From the NCBI GenBank assembly GCA_003602605.1, contig QQRW01000028.1, positions 169,129-215,011 of the forward strand: 45,883 nucleotides of DNA, written 5' to 3'. The stretch comes from Candidatus Poseidoniales archaeon. GTDB lineage: Archaea; Thermoplasmatota; Poseidoniia; Poseidoniales; Poseidoniaceae. The position numbers and the translations under genes are program-made. Numbering within the stretch: the stretch's first letter is position 1; the number at the start of each line of letters is the position of its first letter. Below the pieces are notes generated by a model. That model did no database searches and was not told the DNA's origin. It was given only the letters and a program-made list of their open reading frames with translations. This document shows positions 1 through 10,234 of this stretch, in pieces.

Positions 1-3000
1 GCTGACAGCGTTGAATATATGCCGTTGAGTTTTGATTCACCGTCAGATGAAATGAGTCTCATCCATTACGATTTACGTGATATGGAAAAGGACAGTACAA
101 TGGTCTATGCTACAACTCGTTACGGTTTGACCGTCTTTGATTACGACGAGTTGGTAAGTTATGATCACTGGATGCCAGAAGGCATCGAATTGCATTCGTC
201 CATGCTCCTATCTCAAGACAATCAAAACTTCGCTTTAGCCATCGCATCGAGTGCCGGTCTTGCTGTGGCACCTCTGCAAGCAGACGGAGACTTGGGGCCT
301 TTGAACACGTGGTCTTGGTCGCTTTCAGAGGAACTTTTTGCACTCACTGTTCTCGCAATTGATGGCCAGAACAGTTTCGTCCTTGGATTGGGCAATGCCG
401 GTGAAGGTTCGGTGTTCGAGATTTCGTCTTCTGGTGACATTATTGACCAATTTGCTATCTCTGCGGATTTAGAAACAGCGCTCCGCCAATCAAACGCTAC
501 CGTTACGCATCTTGCTCACGGCCCTGCAGGTGGTGGTGCGAACATACTCTTTGTCGGTACCGATCGAGGATTACTGACCGCCGAGACAACCACCGCTCGA
601 GACGAGTTTGATGCGAGCTGGAGATTTTTCTACACACCTGAAACGACACCATTCACTACAGCAATCGATGAGTTACGCTCGCTTTCGTTAGGCATGGTGG
701 CGAACCCTGCTGAAGTTCGAGCCATGATTCTCGACGGACCGAATGCTGCAAATGCACAGGTTCTGTGGTTTGGTACGCCTTCTGGAGTTCACATGCTGAA
801 CTTGGTGGACAACACTATCTCTCACAGCGGACTTCTAGAACACCCTGGTGTTGAAGGCCGATATGTTCGCGAGTACAACAATGTCCACTCGCTGCATACA
901 ACCGGCGATGAAGTGTTGGTTGGTTCTGTCAAAGGCATGTGGGCAATCTCTGGTGATTACTCTGCCGTCTACGGATTCCAAGAGCAAGAAACCATCTATG
1001 GAGAAATAGTGACAATTGAATCGTTACTCATCGATGGCAACACCACCATATTGACTGGTTCATCTCCTGGACAATTTGCTAATCTTGAACTTATCAATCC
1101 TGGAGCAAATGACTCGGATAACGATGGAATGCCTGACGGTTGGGAAGTCGCCAATGGTTTGGACCCAACCGATCCTTGGGATGCACTCTTCGACACAGAC
1201 AGTGACGGCTTAGACCTCGATCAAGCTGACGATGGATTCCTTGAGCGGCTGTGGACGAACCTTGACGAATACAGATTCGTTTCAGAATCTCTGAACGGGT
1301 ATAATTCAACAAATCCGAAGGTCGGTGACACTGATGGCGACGGCTTAGGCGATGGAAGTGAATATTTCGGCTTCTTCTATGAGACCTCAAATCTATGGTG
1401 CCACTACACAGTGCAAATGGAATATGTCTGCGGTGATTCGGCGGGACTGGCTGCAAACGATACTTACCTCGCCTTGTCGAGCGGCGATCAAGGCACAGAC
1501 CCGACAAACTTCGACACCGATGGTGACGGGATGCCAGATGGATGGGAAATTGAACATCGCAGATGGATCGGCTCTTCGTTTACCGGAGGCAATAATTGGA
1601 CACTTGACCCGAACCGTGCAGAGGATGCGAACTGGGATGCAGACCGAGATGGACTCGCAAACCTGTGCGAGTACCAGTGGTCGGTGGTTCGCAATGCTGC
1701 AGTTGACGGATTATTGTTTGAATCACATGGTGAATCAGTCAATTCAAGCTTGGAATGGTTCGATGCTGACCCGAATAACATCGATTCAGACGGAGATTCC
1801 CTTCCAGATGGTTGGGAATCTGGTGGCTCTTGTACATGGGACCCTTCTCGGCAAGGGGTAAATCCTCTCAACGCATCGGATATCTTTGAAAACCCCGACG
1901 GCGATGGATACGATATCAATCACAACGGTGTTCTCGAGGACAATGAGGCATTTGTTAACTACCTCGAGTTCCACGTTCGCTCGGATTTGTTTAATGGTAA
2001 TCAAACACTAGATGGTGACCTGCTTCCTGACGGGTTCAGCACGGATTTGTTTACCAACATCAGCCTCAATGGTGCACCTGAGGCGACATTTGGCGAGCGT
2101 GCATCTGGTGCAGTTACGGCTCTTCAATCAAGAACTAGCGTTGGTTCATCTGACCCACTCAATGCAGATTCTGATGCCGACGGAATGCCTGATGGTTGGG
2201 AAATTTGGTTTGCACGGTGGAACATCTTAGACGATGCTTGGACACTGAACCCGCTCGATTCTTCTGACCGCTGGCAAGATGCCGATGACGACGGAATGGC
2301 GAATTGGGAAGAATACAATTCGATCGCCCCTGAGTATTCAGAGACTGACCCAGATCGCTCTGCACCTCAATGGTTCGTTACGACTGTTGGTGCGGCATTT
2401 GCCTTGCAGCAGTGGCCCGGTAACAGCGTTGAATTTTCTTTTGGCTCGTTTATCGAATCAGACCAAATCAACATCTCTGGCTGGACATCCGATCCGAACA
2501 ACGTTGATACTGACGGAGATGGAATGATTGATGGAATTGAGCAATTGTTCACTTCATGGAATTTGACTGCCGGTCGCTGGACCCTAAATCCGTTGGTTGC
2601 TGGTGATGGCTTGTTCGATGGTGACAGTGACGGACTTACCGACAGCCAAGAGTTTGCAGTTGCGACAGAAAATCCTGAGAATGGGATGGAACATCCATCT
2701 GATGCTCCACTTTTGCACTTAGACGGTGATGTACAGCAACCAACCGAAAAAGCCCAGCGTGTTTTCAATATTCTCATAACCAAAGAAACCCGTGGTAAGA
2801 GGCTGCTGGCTGATTTTAACGACTGGCAGGCCGGAGTTCCCCCGAATGCAATTTTGTCAACACTTCTTGGCATGACTGATCCTACTAATCCAGATACTGA
2901 TGATGATGGCATGTATGATGGCTTCGAATACTGGTTCACTGAGTGGGATTTAGAGGAGAATCGGTGGAGCATGAATCCACTTATTGATAGCGATGTTAAT

Positions 3001-4611
3001 CTCGATTCCGACGGAGACAGTTTCGACTGCGATGGTGACGGAAACATCTCTATGGACGAGAGGTTCTCGAATTTACGTGAATGGGAGTCAAGAACCTATG
3101 GTAAGTTCAGCGAACGATTTTCAGTACCACCGGAAGCTGGTCTCATCGACTTTGGTGAAGATGCCATTCAAGCATATATGGAGGAACTCGGTTTTACTTC
3201 AGCGCAGGCACAACAAGCGTTGTATGTCGACTTTGCATCAAAGAGTCAAGAAAGTACAGACAGAATGATTATGATTAACGAATTTAATGCTGAGAACTTC
3301 AATCGGACTCTACTCGGAGTTGCGGATCCGACCGATTCTGATTCGGACTCGGATGGTATTGTAGATGGATGGGAATATTGCTATGCATTGTATGGTATGG
3401 ATGACCCAACCACAATCAATCACTGGGCTTCAAACCCGCTCAATCCTTGGGATGTAAACTACGATGGTGATCATGATGGATGGTATGATCGCTCTGCATT
3501 TGACCAACCTGCTGAACAAGGTACATGGTTTGAGCGTACTTTCACACCAAGTACATCCGTTATACAGTCTGGTGTTGGCGACTTACCGTTTACCAACTGG
3601 ATGGAGTGGGACAACCAAACGCGTCCAGACTTGAACGATTCAGATGGCGATAGTGTATCGTATACAACAGTGGTTTCAAACGGACAAGTCATTTCACACG
3701 AGCAAGATTTCAATCTTTCAGATGGTCGTGAGGTATTCAAGTATGGCATAAATCCAAGTGATAACGATTCAGATGGGGACATGATCCCTGACTGGTATGA
3801 ATATGCGAAGGCTTGGAACGAAGGTAATGATAACTACAGCACATACATGCAAATACGAGTCGTGTGGATTGATGCCGCCACAGGCGGGGCCTGTACAACC
3901 GATACCAATTCATGTCTTCCGCTCTCACAGCAGGGCGCAGAAGGTGTTTTGTCTCGTCCAGACTTATCGTTCACATGGTTCACGATGAACCCTGCAGATC
4001 CACTGGATGCAAACTTCGACCCCGATCAAGACGGTAATTGGGACTGTACTGGTGCCGGTTGTGTTTACGAACCCTACACCAACTTCCAAGAATTCTTTGC
4101 AATCACGACATCAGATCTTTCTTCACCGAATGCAGTGCGCCTTAGCGGCCTAATTTACGACGGAGAGATTGTTCAAGAATGGTGGCAACTTCGGGCTGCA
4201 TTGCTGAAATTGGATGACACCGGTTCGAGCACAGAGAACTACCTTAAGATGGACAAATCATTCGGAAATGATATTCGGTTTGCTTACGTAGTAGATGATA
4301 AAGACACCAATTTCCTTCTCTTGGACTCGAGTGATGATGAAGTCTTACTTGCAGGGAACCTTACAGACCCTTGGGAAATATACTATGTTGGCTCACCGAA
4401 TACTGCTCCAGTGCGTTCAGTTGGCGAGCATGAATTGGGCTGGTATCTTCTGGATTACGATAACGACCACATTGCTGAAGGAACGGATCCAACCAATTGG
4501 GATTCAGATGGTGATTGGATGGTTGACTGGTTTGAAGTTCATGATGATGAGGAAGATGGCATCCGAGGTGACTCCTCACCGATCCGTTACGATTCACGCC
4601 AAACCGGATGA
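1..4611 (+). CDS. Giant secreted Ca-binding-type (thrombospondin type 3-like) repeat protein, 5'-partial at window edge
   Basis: Frame is open from base 1 (A-D-S-V-E-Y before the first Met), so the true start lies outside the window. About 10 copies of DSDGDGMPDGWE-like motifs between 1111 and 4536. N-terminal ~350 aa has propeller-like strands (VLVGSVKGMWAISGD, LFVGTDRGLL). Confidence 0.85.
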   Translation, partial: ADSVEYMPLSFDSPSDEMSLIHYDLRDMEKDSTMVYATTRYGLTVFDYDELVSYDHWMPEGIELHSSMLLSQDNQNFALAIASSAGLAVAPLQADGDLGPLNTWSWSLSEELFALTVLAIDGQNSFVLGLGNAGEGSVFEISSSGDIIDQFAISADLETALRQSNATVTHLAHGPAGGGANILFVGTDRGLLTAETTTARDEFDASWRFFYTPETTPFTTAIDELRSLSLGMVANPAEVRAMILDGPNAANAQVLWFGTPSGVHMLNLVDNTISHSGLLEHPGVEGRYVREYNNVHSLHTTGDEVLVGSVKGMWAISGDYSAVYGFQEQETIYGEIVTIESLLIDGNTTILTGSSPGQFANLELINPGANDSDNDGMPDGWEVANGLDPTDPWDALFDTDSDGLDLDQADDGFLERLWTNLDEYRFVSESLNGYNSTNPKVGDTDGDGLGDGSEYFGFFYETSNLWCHYTVQMEYVCGDSAGLAANDTYLALSSGDQGTDPTNFDTDGDGMPDGWEIEHRRWIGSSFTGGNNWTLDPNRAEDANWDADRDGLANLCEYQWSVVRNAAVDGLLFESHGESVNSSLEWFDADPNNIDSDGDSLPDGWESGGSCTWDPSRQGVNPLNASDIFENPDGDGYDINHNGVLEDNEAFVNYLEFHVRSDLFNGNQTLDGDLLPDGFSTDLFTNISLNGAPEATFGERASGAVTALQSRTSVGSSDPLNADSDADGMPDGWEIWFARWNILDDAWTLNPLDSSDRWQDADDDGMANWEEYNSIAPEYSETDPDRSAPQWFVTTVGAAFALQQWPGNSVEFSFGSFIESDQINISGWTSDPNNVDTDGDGMIDGIEQLFTSWNLTAGRWTLNPLVAGDGLFDGDSDGLTDSQEFAVATENPENGMEHPSDAPLLHLDGDVQQPTEKAQRVFNILITKETRGKRLLADFNDWQAGVPPNAILSTLLGMTDPTNPDTDDDGMYDGFEYWFTEWDLEENRWSMNPLIDSDVNLDSDGDSFDCDGDGNISMDERFSNLREWESRTYGKFSERFSVPPEAGLIDFGEDAIQAYMEELGFTSAQAQQALYVDFASKSQESTDRMIMINEFNAENFNRTLLGVADPTDSDSDSDGIVDGWEYCYALYGMDDPTTINHWASNPLNPWDVNYDGDHDGWYDRSAFDQPAEQGTWFERTFTPSTSVIQSGVGDLPFTNWMEWDNQTRPDLNDSDGDSVSYTTVVSNGQVISHEQDFNLSDGREVFKYGINPSDNDSDGDMIPDWYEYAKAWNEGNDNYSTYMQIRVVWIDAATGGACTTDTNSCLPLSQQGAEGVLSRPDLSFTWFTMNPADPLDANFDPDQDGNWDCTGAGCVYEPYTNFQEFFAITTSDLSSPNAVRLSGLIYDGEIVQEWWQLRAALLKLDDTGSSTENYLKMDKSFGNDIRFAYVVDDKDTNFLLLDSSDDEVLLAGNLTDPWEIYYVGSPNTAPVRSVGEHELGWYLLDYDNDHIAEGTDPTNWDSDGDWMVDWFEVHDDEEDGIRGDSSPIRYDSRQTG
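1111..4536 (+). repeat. Protein-level repeat array: DxDxDGMPDGWE...W(T/S)xNPLxxxDxxxDxDxDGxxNxxEY composite unit
   Basis: First unit DSDNDGMPDGWE (1111), later DTDGDGMPDGWEIEHRRW, DSDADGMPDGWEIWFARW, DTDGDGMIDGIEQLFTSW, DTDDDGMYDGFEYWFTEW, DSDSDGIVDGWEYCYALY, last DSDGDWMVDWFE (4501-4536). Interleaved WTLDPNRAED, WTLNPLDSSD, WTLNPLVAGD, WSMNPLIDSD, WASNPLNPWD segments. Confidence 0.85.
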
Positions 4612-4678
4612 AATCCATCTCACCTGTAAGGGTATAATTCAAAGGCCATAGCGCCTGTGGGTACTACGGGGAGCAGTC

Positions 4679-7600
4679 ATGCAAAACGAATTTTCCAACG
4701 GGCGCGGCATAATGTTCGCACTTTTTCTCATCATGGTCCTGTCTCCAATGGGCCCAATGGCAGAAGTATTCGTAGGTTCTGCAGATGCTGCAGGCGTATC
4801 TCGCCACATCTATGAGTTCAGTGATGGTACGACAGAACATGTGGCATTGTATCAAGGTGCGAATCCTGATATTGGGGCAGAAGTAAGCCTACCCAAAGGT
4901 GCACATGTCACTGAAGTTTCCATGACACTCTCTGGAGCATCTGCTACTGGTTGGAGCCAGTCGGTAACTGACGACCGTGATGAATGGATTGCAGGTGACG
5001 CTTCATCAACCGATTCGCGCAGCGGAGAACTGAGTCTTGATTTGTCGAACAGTTCGACAAGCTTCTTTGCGCATGGGACTGATGAAGCAATAAATCCAAC
5101 ATCAGACGCATGGCTGGACAACGGTTCATACGCTGTACGCCAACCACACACATCCAACTCAACTGAAAGTAGGTTTTCTCAACAAGTTCTCAAGTCCTCA
5201 AACGCATTGATGAAACAAAGTCAAGGTGCAGTTCTCAAGCATCATGACTGGTTGTTTATGTCGACATGGAGTACTTCCACATTCCAAAACATCGTTCACA
5301 GGCTTTATCCAAACAATGCTACCAAAGAATCAGTCATTACATTAGACCAAGCACAGTGCACTCTACCAAATCTACACTCATCTTCATACTATGCAAACTA
5401 TGGATTCCGTGATTGGACGATTACCGACGATGAACGTATGTTTGCCATATTGTCTGGATACAAATACCACTATTCCTCCTCAGCCCCTACGCAATATCAC
5501 CGTGTTTTGGAAATGGATATCTCAAGGGATGATGTTTGGACATGTATAGACTCTTATGATGTATCTCCGCAGTATTCAGATTACACTGCGATTGCATACG
5601 ACCGCACGACGGAAGACGTTTGGATTGTACACAATGCGCAACGAAGAATCGTCCCTTACACATTCGGTGATGCTCCTGATGGGACATACACTCGTGGAGA
5701 CGATATGTATTCGTTTTCATCTTCATCTGGCAGCTCTTGGGAGTGTGGCAAAACCGGACAACAAGTTCGTGGGTTGGAAGTGAATGAAACGACGTTCTTC
5801 ATGCGTTGCCAAAAAGGCTCGACGAGTCAAGACAAGGACCAACTGGAAGCATGGACGGTCTCTGGATCATCCACTTCTCTCGTCCCTCAGTCCGGAACAC
5901 GACTCCTCTCAGCACTCGGTTATGGACTCCAATTTGATGGTTCACGTTTTGTCACAATCGATTGTGGGTATTCGACTTGGTCGTCATCGACGCTTTACTA
6001 CCGAGAATACGGCACTGGATGGCAATTCAAGACAACACCTGCGCCAGGCACAACTACTTGGCTTGGACCAATGATTAGTTCGAACGAACCGGTTCTTGCT
6101 GCAAACATGCAGACCTACTGGTCAGCCGCATCGATTGGCGACCGTGTTGATTACTGGATTTCCGCCGATAACGGAACGCACTGGGAGCCAGTGACTTCCA
6201 ATTCCACGATTCACTTTGATTATCCCGGTAAGGAACTCATTTGGAAAGCCCAACTCATTGGCTCAACTGCAGTTTCATGGTGGGTCGATGTCGAGTATGC
6301 TACAGAATACATAACGTCCGGTAGTTGGACTTCTCCGCCTCAAGTCACCGGCACCAAAGTCGGCAAAGTTCGACCCAATTGGCAGGCAGATGTTCCAGCA
6401 GGAACATCTGTTCTTGTACAGGTTTCAAACGATAACGGCTCGTCATGGTTACCAGCACTTAACAATCAAGAAGTCAGTTTCCCTTCAACCGAAGCAGGCG
6501 ATACCATTCGCTACGCAATCAGTATGACTTCATCTGATGCCTCTATTACCCCACTCATCGATTCAGTGACCATGGAGTACGAAGAAGGCTATCCAGACCG
6601 ACCCAAGATTGACATAGGCAACGACCTCGTTTGGGATTGGGAGTCGGTACTTTTCCTCAATGAATCATCGGTCATTGCTAGTGATATGTCCCTCGTTAAT
6701 GCTGAAGTGAAATCCCAGCCCACCCTTGTTCAAGCGTTTAATTCATTTATCCCTCAGAACGGTGATGGTGATGTTACCATTCCTATAGCGATCAAGGCAG
6801 CAACACCGGGGCGTGTTAAAATCTCCAACATTGATATTGCGTACAAGTTGCAAACCCGAGCAGTCGATGCTTCACTCGAAGGTGGGATGATTTCCCCCGA
6901 TGGAGTGATGAGAAATTTGCATGTTCGTGTAGCGCCTGGTGATGATGTCGACCGTGTGACGAGTGCACTTGTTGCTCTCAACAATTCATACGGGGAAAAC
7001 CCGGCTTTTGAATGGGAGCGCGGTGATACATGTTCAGTTGTTAGCGATGCAGGTGGTATTGTTCAGTTTGATGTAGCGAACTGCACTTCCGTGACGGACT
7101 CCACTGGTCAAGTTACAATTCGAATGCCAATGTCAGTAAATTGGACATGGGATGATGAAAGTGAATTGCAGGCACTGATTTCAGTCGATGATGAATTGGG
7201 CCAGGCGGTCGCTGCTTGGGAGACCGATTCTTTGGACATGGTTGTGGAAAACGATATCCAACTTGACGGACTTCGAGTGTTTGAAGAAACAGGCAGAGAA
7301 TTGTATTCTCTCGACTGGGTGCGTGGCGGATATCAGATTTCGTTTACCGGCGTGATACACTTCCAAAACTCTCAACTTACTCCGTTAGGTGGTCAGTTTG
7401 CCCTACGGATTTTGGGTCAAAACGTGACCTATGATGGTGACCCCATCGGCGAACCAGTCGAACTTGCCCGTGAACAGAATCCTGCATTTGGTGCCTTCAA
7501 CATCACCATCACTTCTCCAATGGAGTCAACACCTGGGGGTATGGTATTCTATGTGGAAGCAACTGATTTGAAAAACGGTTCAATGTTTACCAACCCGGGC

Positions 7601-10225
7601 TACAATACTATTCGCCTAGTATTGGATGGGAATTCGCCTCTTGTTCTAGGTTCAACCCCTGAAGATGGCTCTGAACGTCATGCTGGACCACCTGCACCGG
7701 GAGGCCAAGCTCTCAGCTTCGTGATTCAAGACTCAGTCGATCCACCGAGCCAAATTACTCTCAACTACTGGATTGGATGCAAGGCAAGTGAGGCAATCGG
7801 TTGCAGCGATTACAATTTCGATGGTCTACCAAACGCAAATGAGTACGAAATGAAGGTCCTCAATTCACCTGATACTCAAACTGGTGGATTGAACATCTTT
7901 GATGGCCTTATCGATGATTCGATGCTCGAACATGGCCAACTCGTTTCCTACTTTATCACAGGAAAGGATGCTCAAGATAACGCTATTGCGATGGGTGGTG
8001 GGCCCGTTTGTCCAGATAGTAATACTGCATGCGGTTATGTTCCTGGTGAGACAGAACCGGATTGGGACAATGATTTGGGAACATATCGTATACGTGTAGA
8101 GTTTGAACCCAAATTGGATTTAGACAATTCCACTATTCTTGGACATGATGATTCTTCACCACTCCATCCAGGAATCCCATATACTGCTCAAATTGTTCTT
8201 TCTGACCGCAACGGATGGGAAGACATTCAGTACATTCAATTGGCACTTGGTGGAGACTTTGAAGACGATGAGAGTTCACTTTTCATCTCCTTGACAAAAG
8301 GCCATGATGGTATGCCTATCGCTGTCATGGAATCCGGCTCTGCAAACATCGCCGTTTCAAACCTCTATTCAAGTGTGAGTCTCGATGAAAACGATAATTC
8401 CATCATCAAGATTCTTGCTCGATTCCAACTCACATGGACGTTCCCTGAAGTCTTTGATACCGACGGACAAAGTTTGGTGATTCCAAAGATTCTAGTCACG
8501 GACTTGCCATGTAACGATATTGAAGTCACGCCATGTTTCGAAGCCAAGGAAGGTTTGGGTAACGATGCCTGGAGCCTTGACAATGATTTCCGATTTGACA
8601 CCATGGAAGGTCACATACGTGCAGTTGAACTCCGTGACGGGACAAACCACTACAATTCTGAATTCGAAGAAACTCTCATTGGTGCGGGGCAAGCGCTTCG
8701 TGTCAACGGTCGAATCCTTTTCTCTGAAGATGAAACCCCTGCGCCTCCGGGTGCATTTGATGTCGTATTTGGTGACTATGACAACACATGGACGACCTCG
8801 ACCCGTGAGGACGGCGAGTTCAGTCTCGATTTATTGATCCCATCCGTTCCATCCGGTCATCTTGATTTACAGTTAGGCCTCGGTGATTTGCCAGGTTTCG
8901 CAATGGATGAAACCTCTATCACGCAACGTGTTCGTTTGGCTGTGGACAGTTCACGACCAACAATCGCAGCCATCACTCTTGATGAAGTCACGACGGGTTC
9001 ACCACTCTCGATTGGTGCCTGTGGTGACTTGCTTGTGATGCTTGAAACACTCGATGACTACGGCTTCGATATGGACGAACCAGCAGTTCTTCACTACAGG
9101 GTTCGTGCTGGCGAGGCTGAAATATCAAGAGGCAGTGTTCCGCTTCCGGATACGACTCCATTCGGTGAGCAGTTCTTTTGGACCGGTAGCCTCGATTTGA
9201 CAGATGCGGGAGCAACGACTCTTCTGCCTTCGTACATGGTGGATGTTTGGGTCTCCGGGTCTGATTCCGCAGGTAATCCATTTGATACAATTGGCAACTC
9301 CATCAATGAACCGATTGCATCATGGTCATTGGCCTTGCTTGGGCCAAGTATCGACCTTAACGCTGCAACCAGCAGTTTCTCTTGGGACGACCCAAGTCCA
9401 ATCGCACAACAATCTGTGAACCTTGATTTCGAAGTTCGGAACATTGGTGGTAAGGGGGATGTTGCTTTGGTTCTACAGCGTGCTGTTGAAGGTGGATTTT
9501 GGGAGGATGTAGCGCGAGTTGACATTGTTGCCACGGCTGGCGGCGATCTCACCGGTTCTCTGCCAACTGTAGCAAATGCAGGTGTTGGTGAAAGTATTGA
9601 ATTCCGCCTCCTTGTTTTGGTTGATGAGGTTGAAATGGACCGCGCCTCGCTCGACCCACTGTTCATCAAAGAGCAGACGATTCGTGACGGAGAAGCATTG
9701 GCAAAACAAGCTCAAGAAGGGACATTCAGTATTGTTCTCTACATTATTGCACTGCTTTCGCTGAGCATGGCTATGTATCTCCTAGTGATGAATCGACGAA
9801 TCCGTGAAGGCGACTTAGATGCTGGTGCTGAGGACCAAACTGACGAAGTGCTCGAAGATCTTGAAAAGACGAAACAAATTCCATCAATTGATTCAAATCT
9901 GCCTGCTCCAACTGGTTTGGCATCTGGAGTGCCTCAACCGAATCCATCGGTTGTCTTCAGCCCAAATGTTGAGCCAACACCCGCCTCTCTGTCAGCTTCC
10001 CTTTCTGCATCTAAACCTGGTTCTTCTTCACCAGGTCTGGTTCAAAACATCACTTACAACATCACGGACAGTGCGGTGGGAGCAATTCCGACTACGAATT
10101 CAGTTAATGACGGTATGCCGGCTAGAGCTCCACCACCTCTACCTCCTACCGGTCTACCTGAAGGATGGACGCTCGATCAATGGAATCATTTCGGTTGGCA
10201 ATATATTGAATCAATGAAGAAGTGA
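4679..10225 (+). CDS. Giant type I membrane-anchored surface protein with Pro-rich cytoplasmic tail and C-terminal GWTxxQW motif
   Basis: N-terminal hydrophobic signal (MFALFLIMVLSPMGPMAEVFV), long beta-rich ectodomain, TM near C-terminus (FSIVLYIIALLSLSMAMYLLVMNRRIREG), tail ending PPPLPPTGLPEGWTLDQWNHFGWQYIESMKK. Confidence 0.85.
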   Translation: MQNEFSNGRGIMFALFLIMVLSPMGPMAEVFVGSADAAGVSRHIYEFSDGTTEHVALYQGANPDIGAEVSLPKGAHVTEVSMTLSGASATGWSQSVTDDRDEWIAGDASSTDSRSGELSLDLSNSSTSFFAHGTDEAINPTSDAWLDNGSYAVRQPHTSNSTESRFSQQVLKSSNALMKQSQGAVLKHHDWLFMSTWSTSTFQNIVHRLYPNNATKESVITLDQAQCTLPNLHSSSYYANYGFRDWTITDDERMFAILSGYKYHYSSSAPTQYHRVLEMDISRDDVWTCIDSYDVSPQYSDYTAIAYDRTTEDVWIVHNAQRRIVPYTFGDAPDGTYTRGDDMYSFSSSSGSSWECGKTGQQVRGLEVNETTFFMRCQKGSTSQDKDQLEAWTVSGSSTSLVPQSGTRLLSALGYGLQFDGSRFVTIDCGYSTWSSSTLYYREYGTGWQFKTTPAPGTTTWLGPMISSNEPVLAANMQTYWSAASIGDRVDYWISADNGTHWEPVTSNSTIHFDYPGKELIWKAQLIGSTAVSWWVDVEYATEYITSGSWTSPPQVTGTKVGKVRPNWQADVPAGTSVLVQVSNDNGSSWLPALNNQEVSFPSTEAGDTIRYAISMTSSDASITPLIDSVTMEYEEGYPDRPKIDIGNDLVWDWESVLFLNESSVIASDMSLVNAEVKSQPTLVQAFNSFIPQNGDGDVTIPIAIKAATPGRVKISNIDIAYKLQTRAVDASLEGGMISPDGVMRNLHVRVAPGDDVDRVTSALVALNNSYGENPAFEWERGDTCSVVSDAGGIVQFDVANCTSVTDSTGQVTIRMPMSVNWTWDDESELQALISVDDELGQAVAAWETDSLDMVVENDIQLDGLRVFEETGRELYSLDWVRGGYQISFTGVIHFQNSQLTPLGGQFALRILGQNVTYDGDPIGEPVELAREQNPAFGAFNITITSPMESTPGGMVFYVEATDLKNGSMFTNPGYNTIRLVLDGNSPLVLGSTPEDGSERHAGPPAPGGQALSFVIQDSVDPPSQITLNYWIGCKASEAIGCSDYNFDGLPNANEYEMKVLNSPDTQTGGLNIFDGLIDDSMLEHGQLVSYFITGKDAQDNAIAMGGGPVCPDSNTACGYVPGETEPDWDNDLGTYRIRVEFEPKLDLDNSTILGHDDSSPLHPGIPYTAQIVLSDRNGWEDIQYIQLALGGDFEDDESSLFISLTKGHDGMPIAVMESGSANIAVSNLYSSVSLDENDNSIIKILARFQLTWTFPEVFDTDGQSLVIPKILVTDLPCNDIEVTPCFEAKEGLGNDAWSLDNDFRFDTMEGHIRAVELRDGTNHYNSEFEETLIGAGQALRVNGRILFSEDETPAPPGAFDVVFGDYDNTWTTSTREDGEFSLDLLIPSVPSGHLDLQLGLGDLPGFAMDETSITQRVRLAVDSSRPTIAAITLDEVTTGSPLSIGACGDLLVMLETLDDYGFDMDEPAVLHYRVRAGEAEISRGSVPLPDTTPFGEQFFWTGSLDLTDAGATTLLPSYMVDVWVSGSDSAGNPFDTIGNSINEPIASWSLALLGPSIDLNAATSSFSWDDPSPIAQQSVNLDFEVRNIGGKGDVALVLQRAVEGGFWEDVARVDIVATAGGDLTGSLPTVANAGVGESIEFRLLVLVDEVEMDRASLDPLFIKEQTIRDGEALAKQAQEGTFSIVLYIIALLSLSMAMYLLVMNRRIREGDLDAGAEDQTDEVLEDLEKTKQIPSIDSNLPAPTGLASGVPQPNPSVVFSPNVEPTPASLSASLSASKPGSSSPGLVQNITYNITDSAVGAIPTTNSVNDGMPARAPPPLPPTGLPEGWTLDQWNHFGWQYIESMKK

Positions 10226-10234
10226 GTTGTCGAC

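Noticed and set aside
1094-1507. 137 aa ORF on the minus strand
   Set aside because: Antisense to a well-supported repeat-protein CDS, no domain signal, basic/His-rich artefact composition.
2367-3047. 226 aa minus-strand ORF rich in SPSxS motifs
   Set aside because: Antisense reading of the DSDGDG-type repeat codons in the large plus-strand CDS; low-complexity artefact.
4612-4678. Possible tRNA or terminator between the first two giant genes
   Set aside because: Only 67 bp, with just a 4 bp AGGC/GCCT stem; no T-loop consensus.
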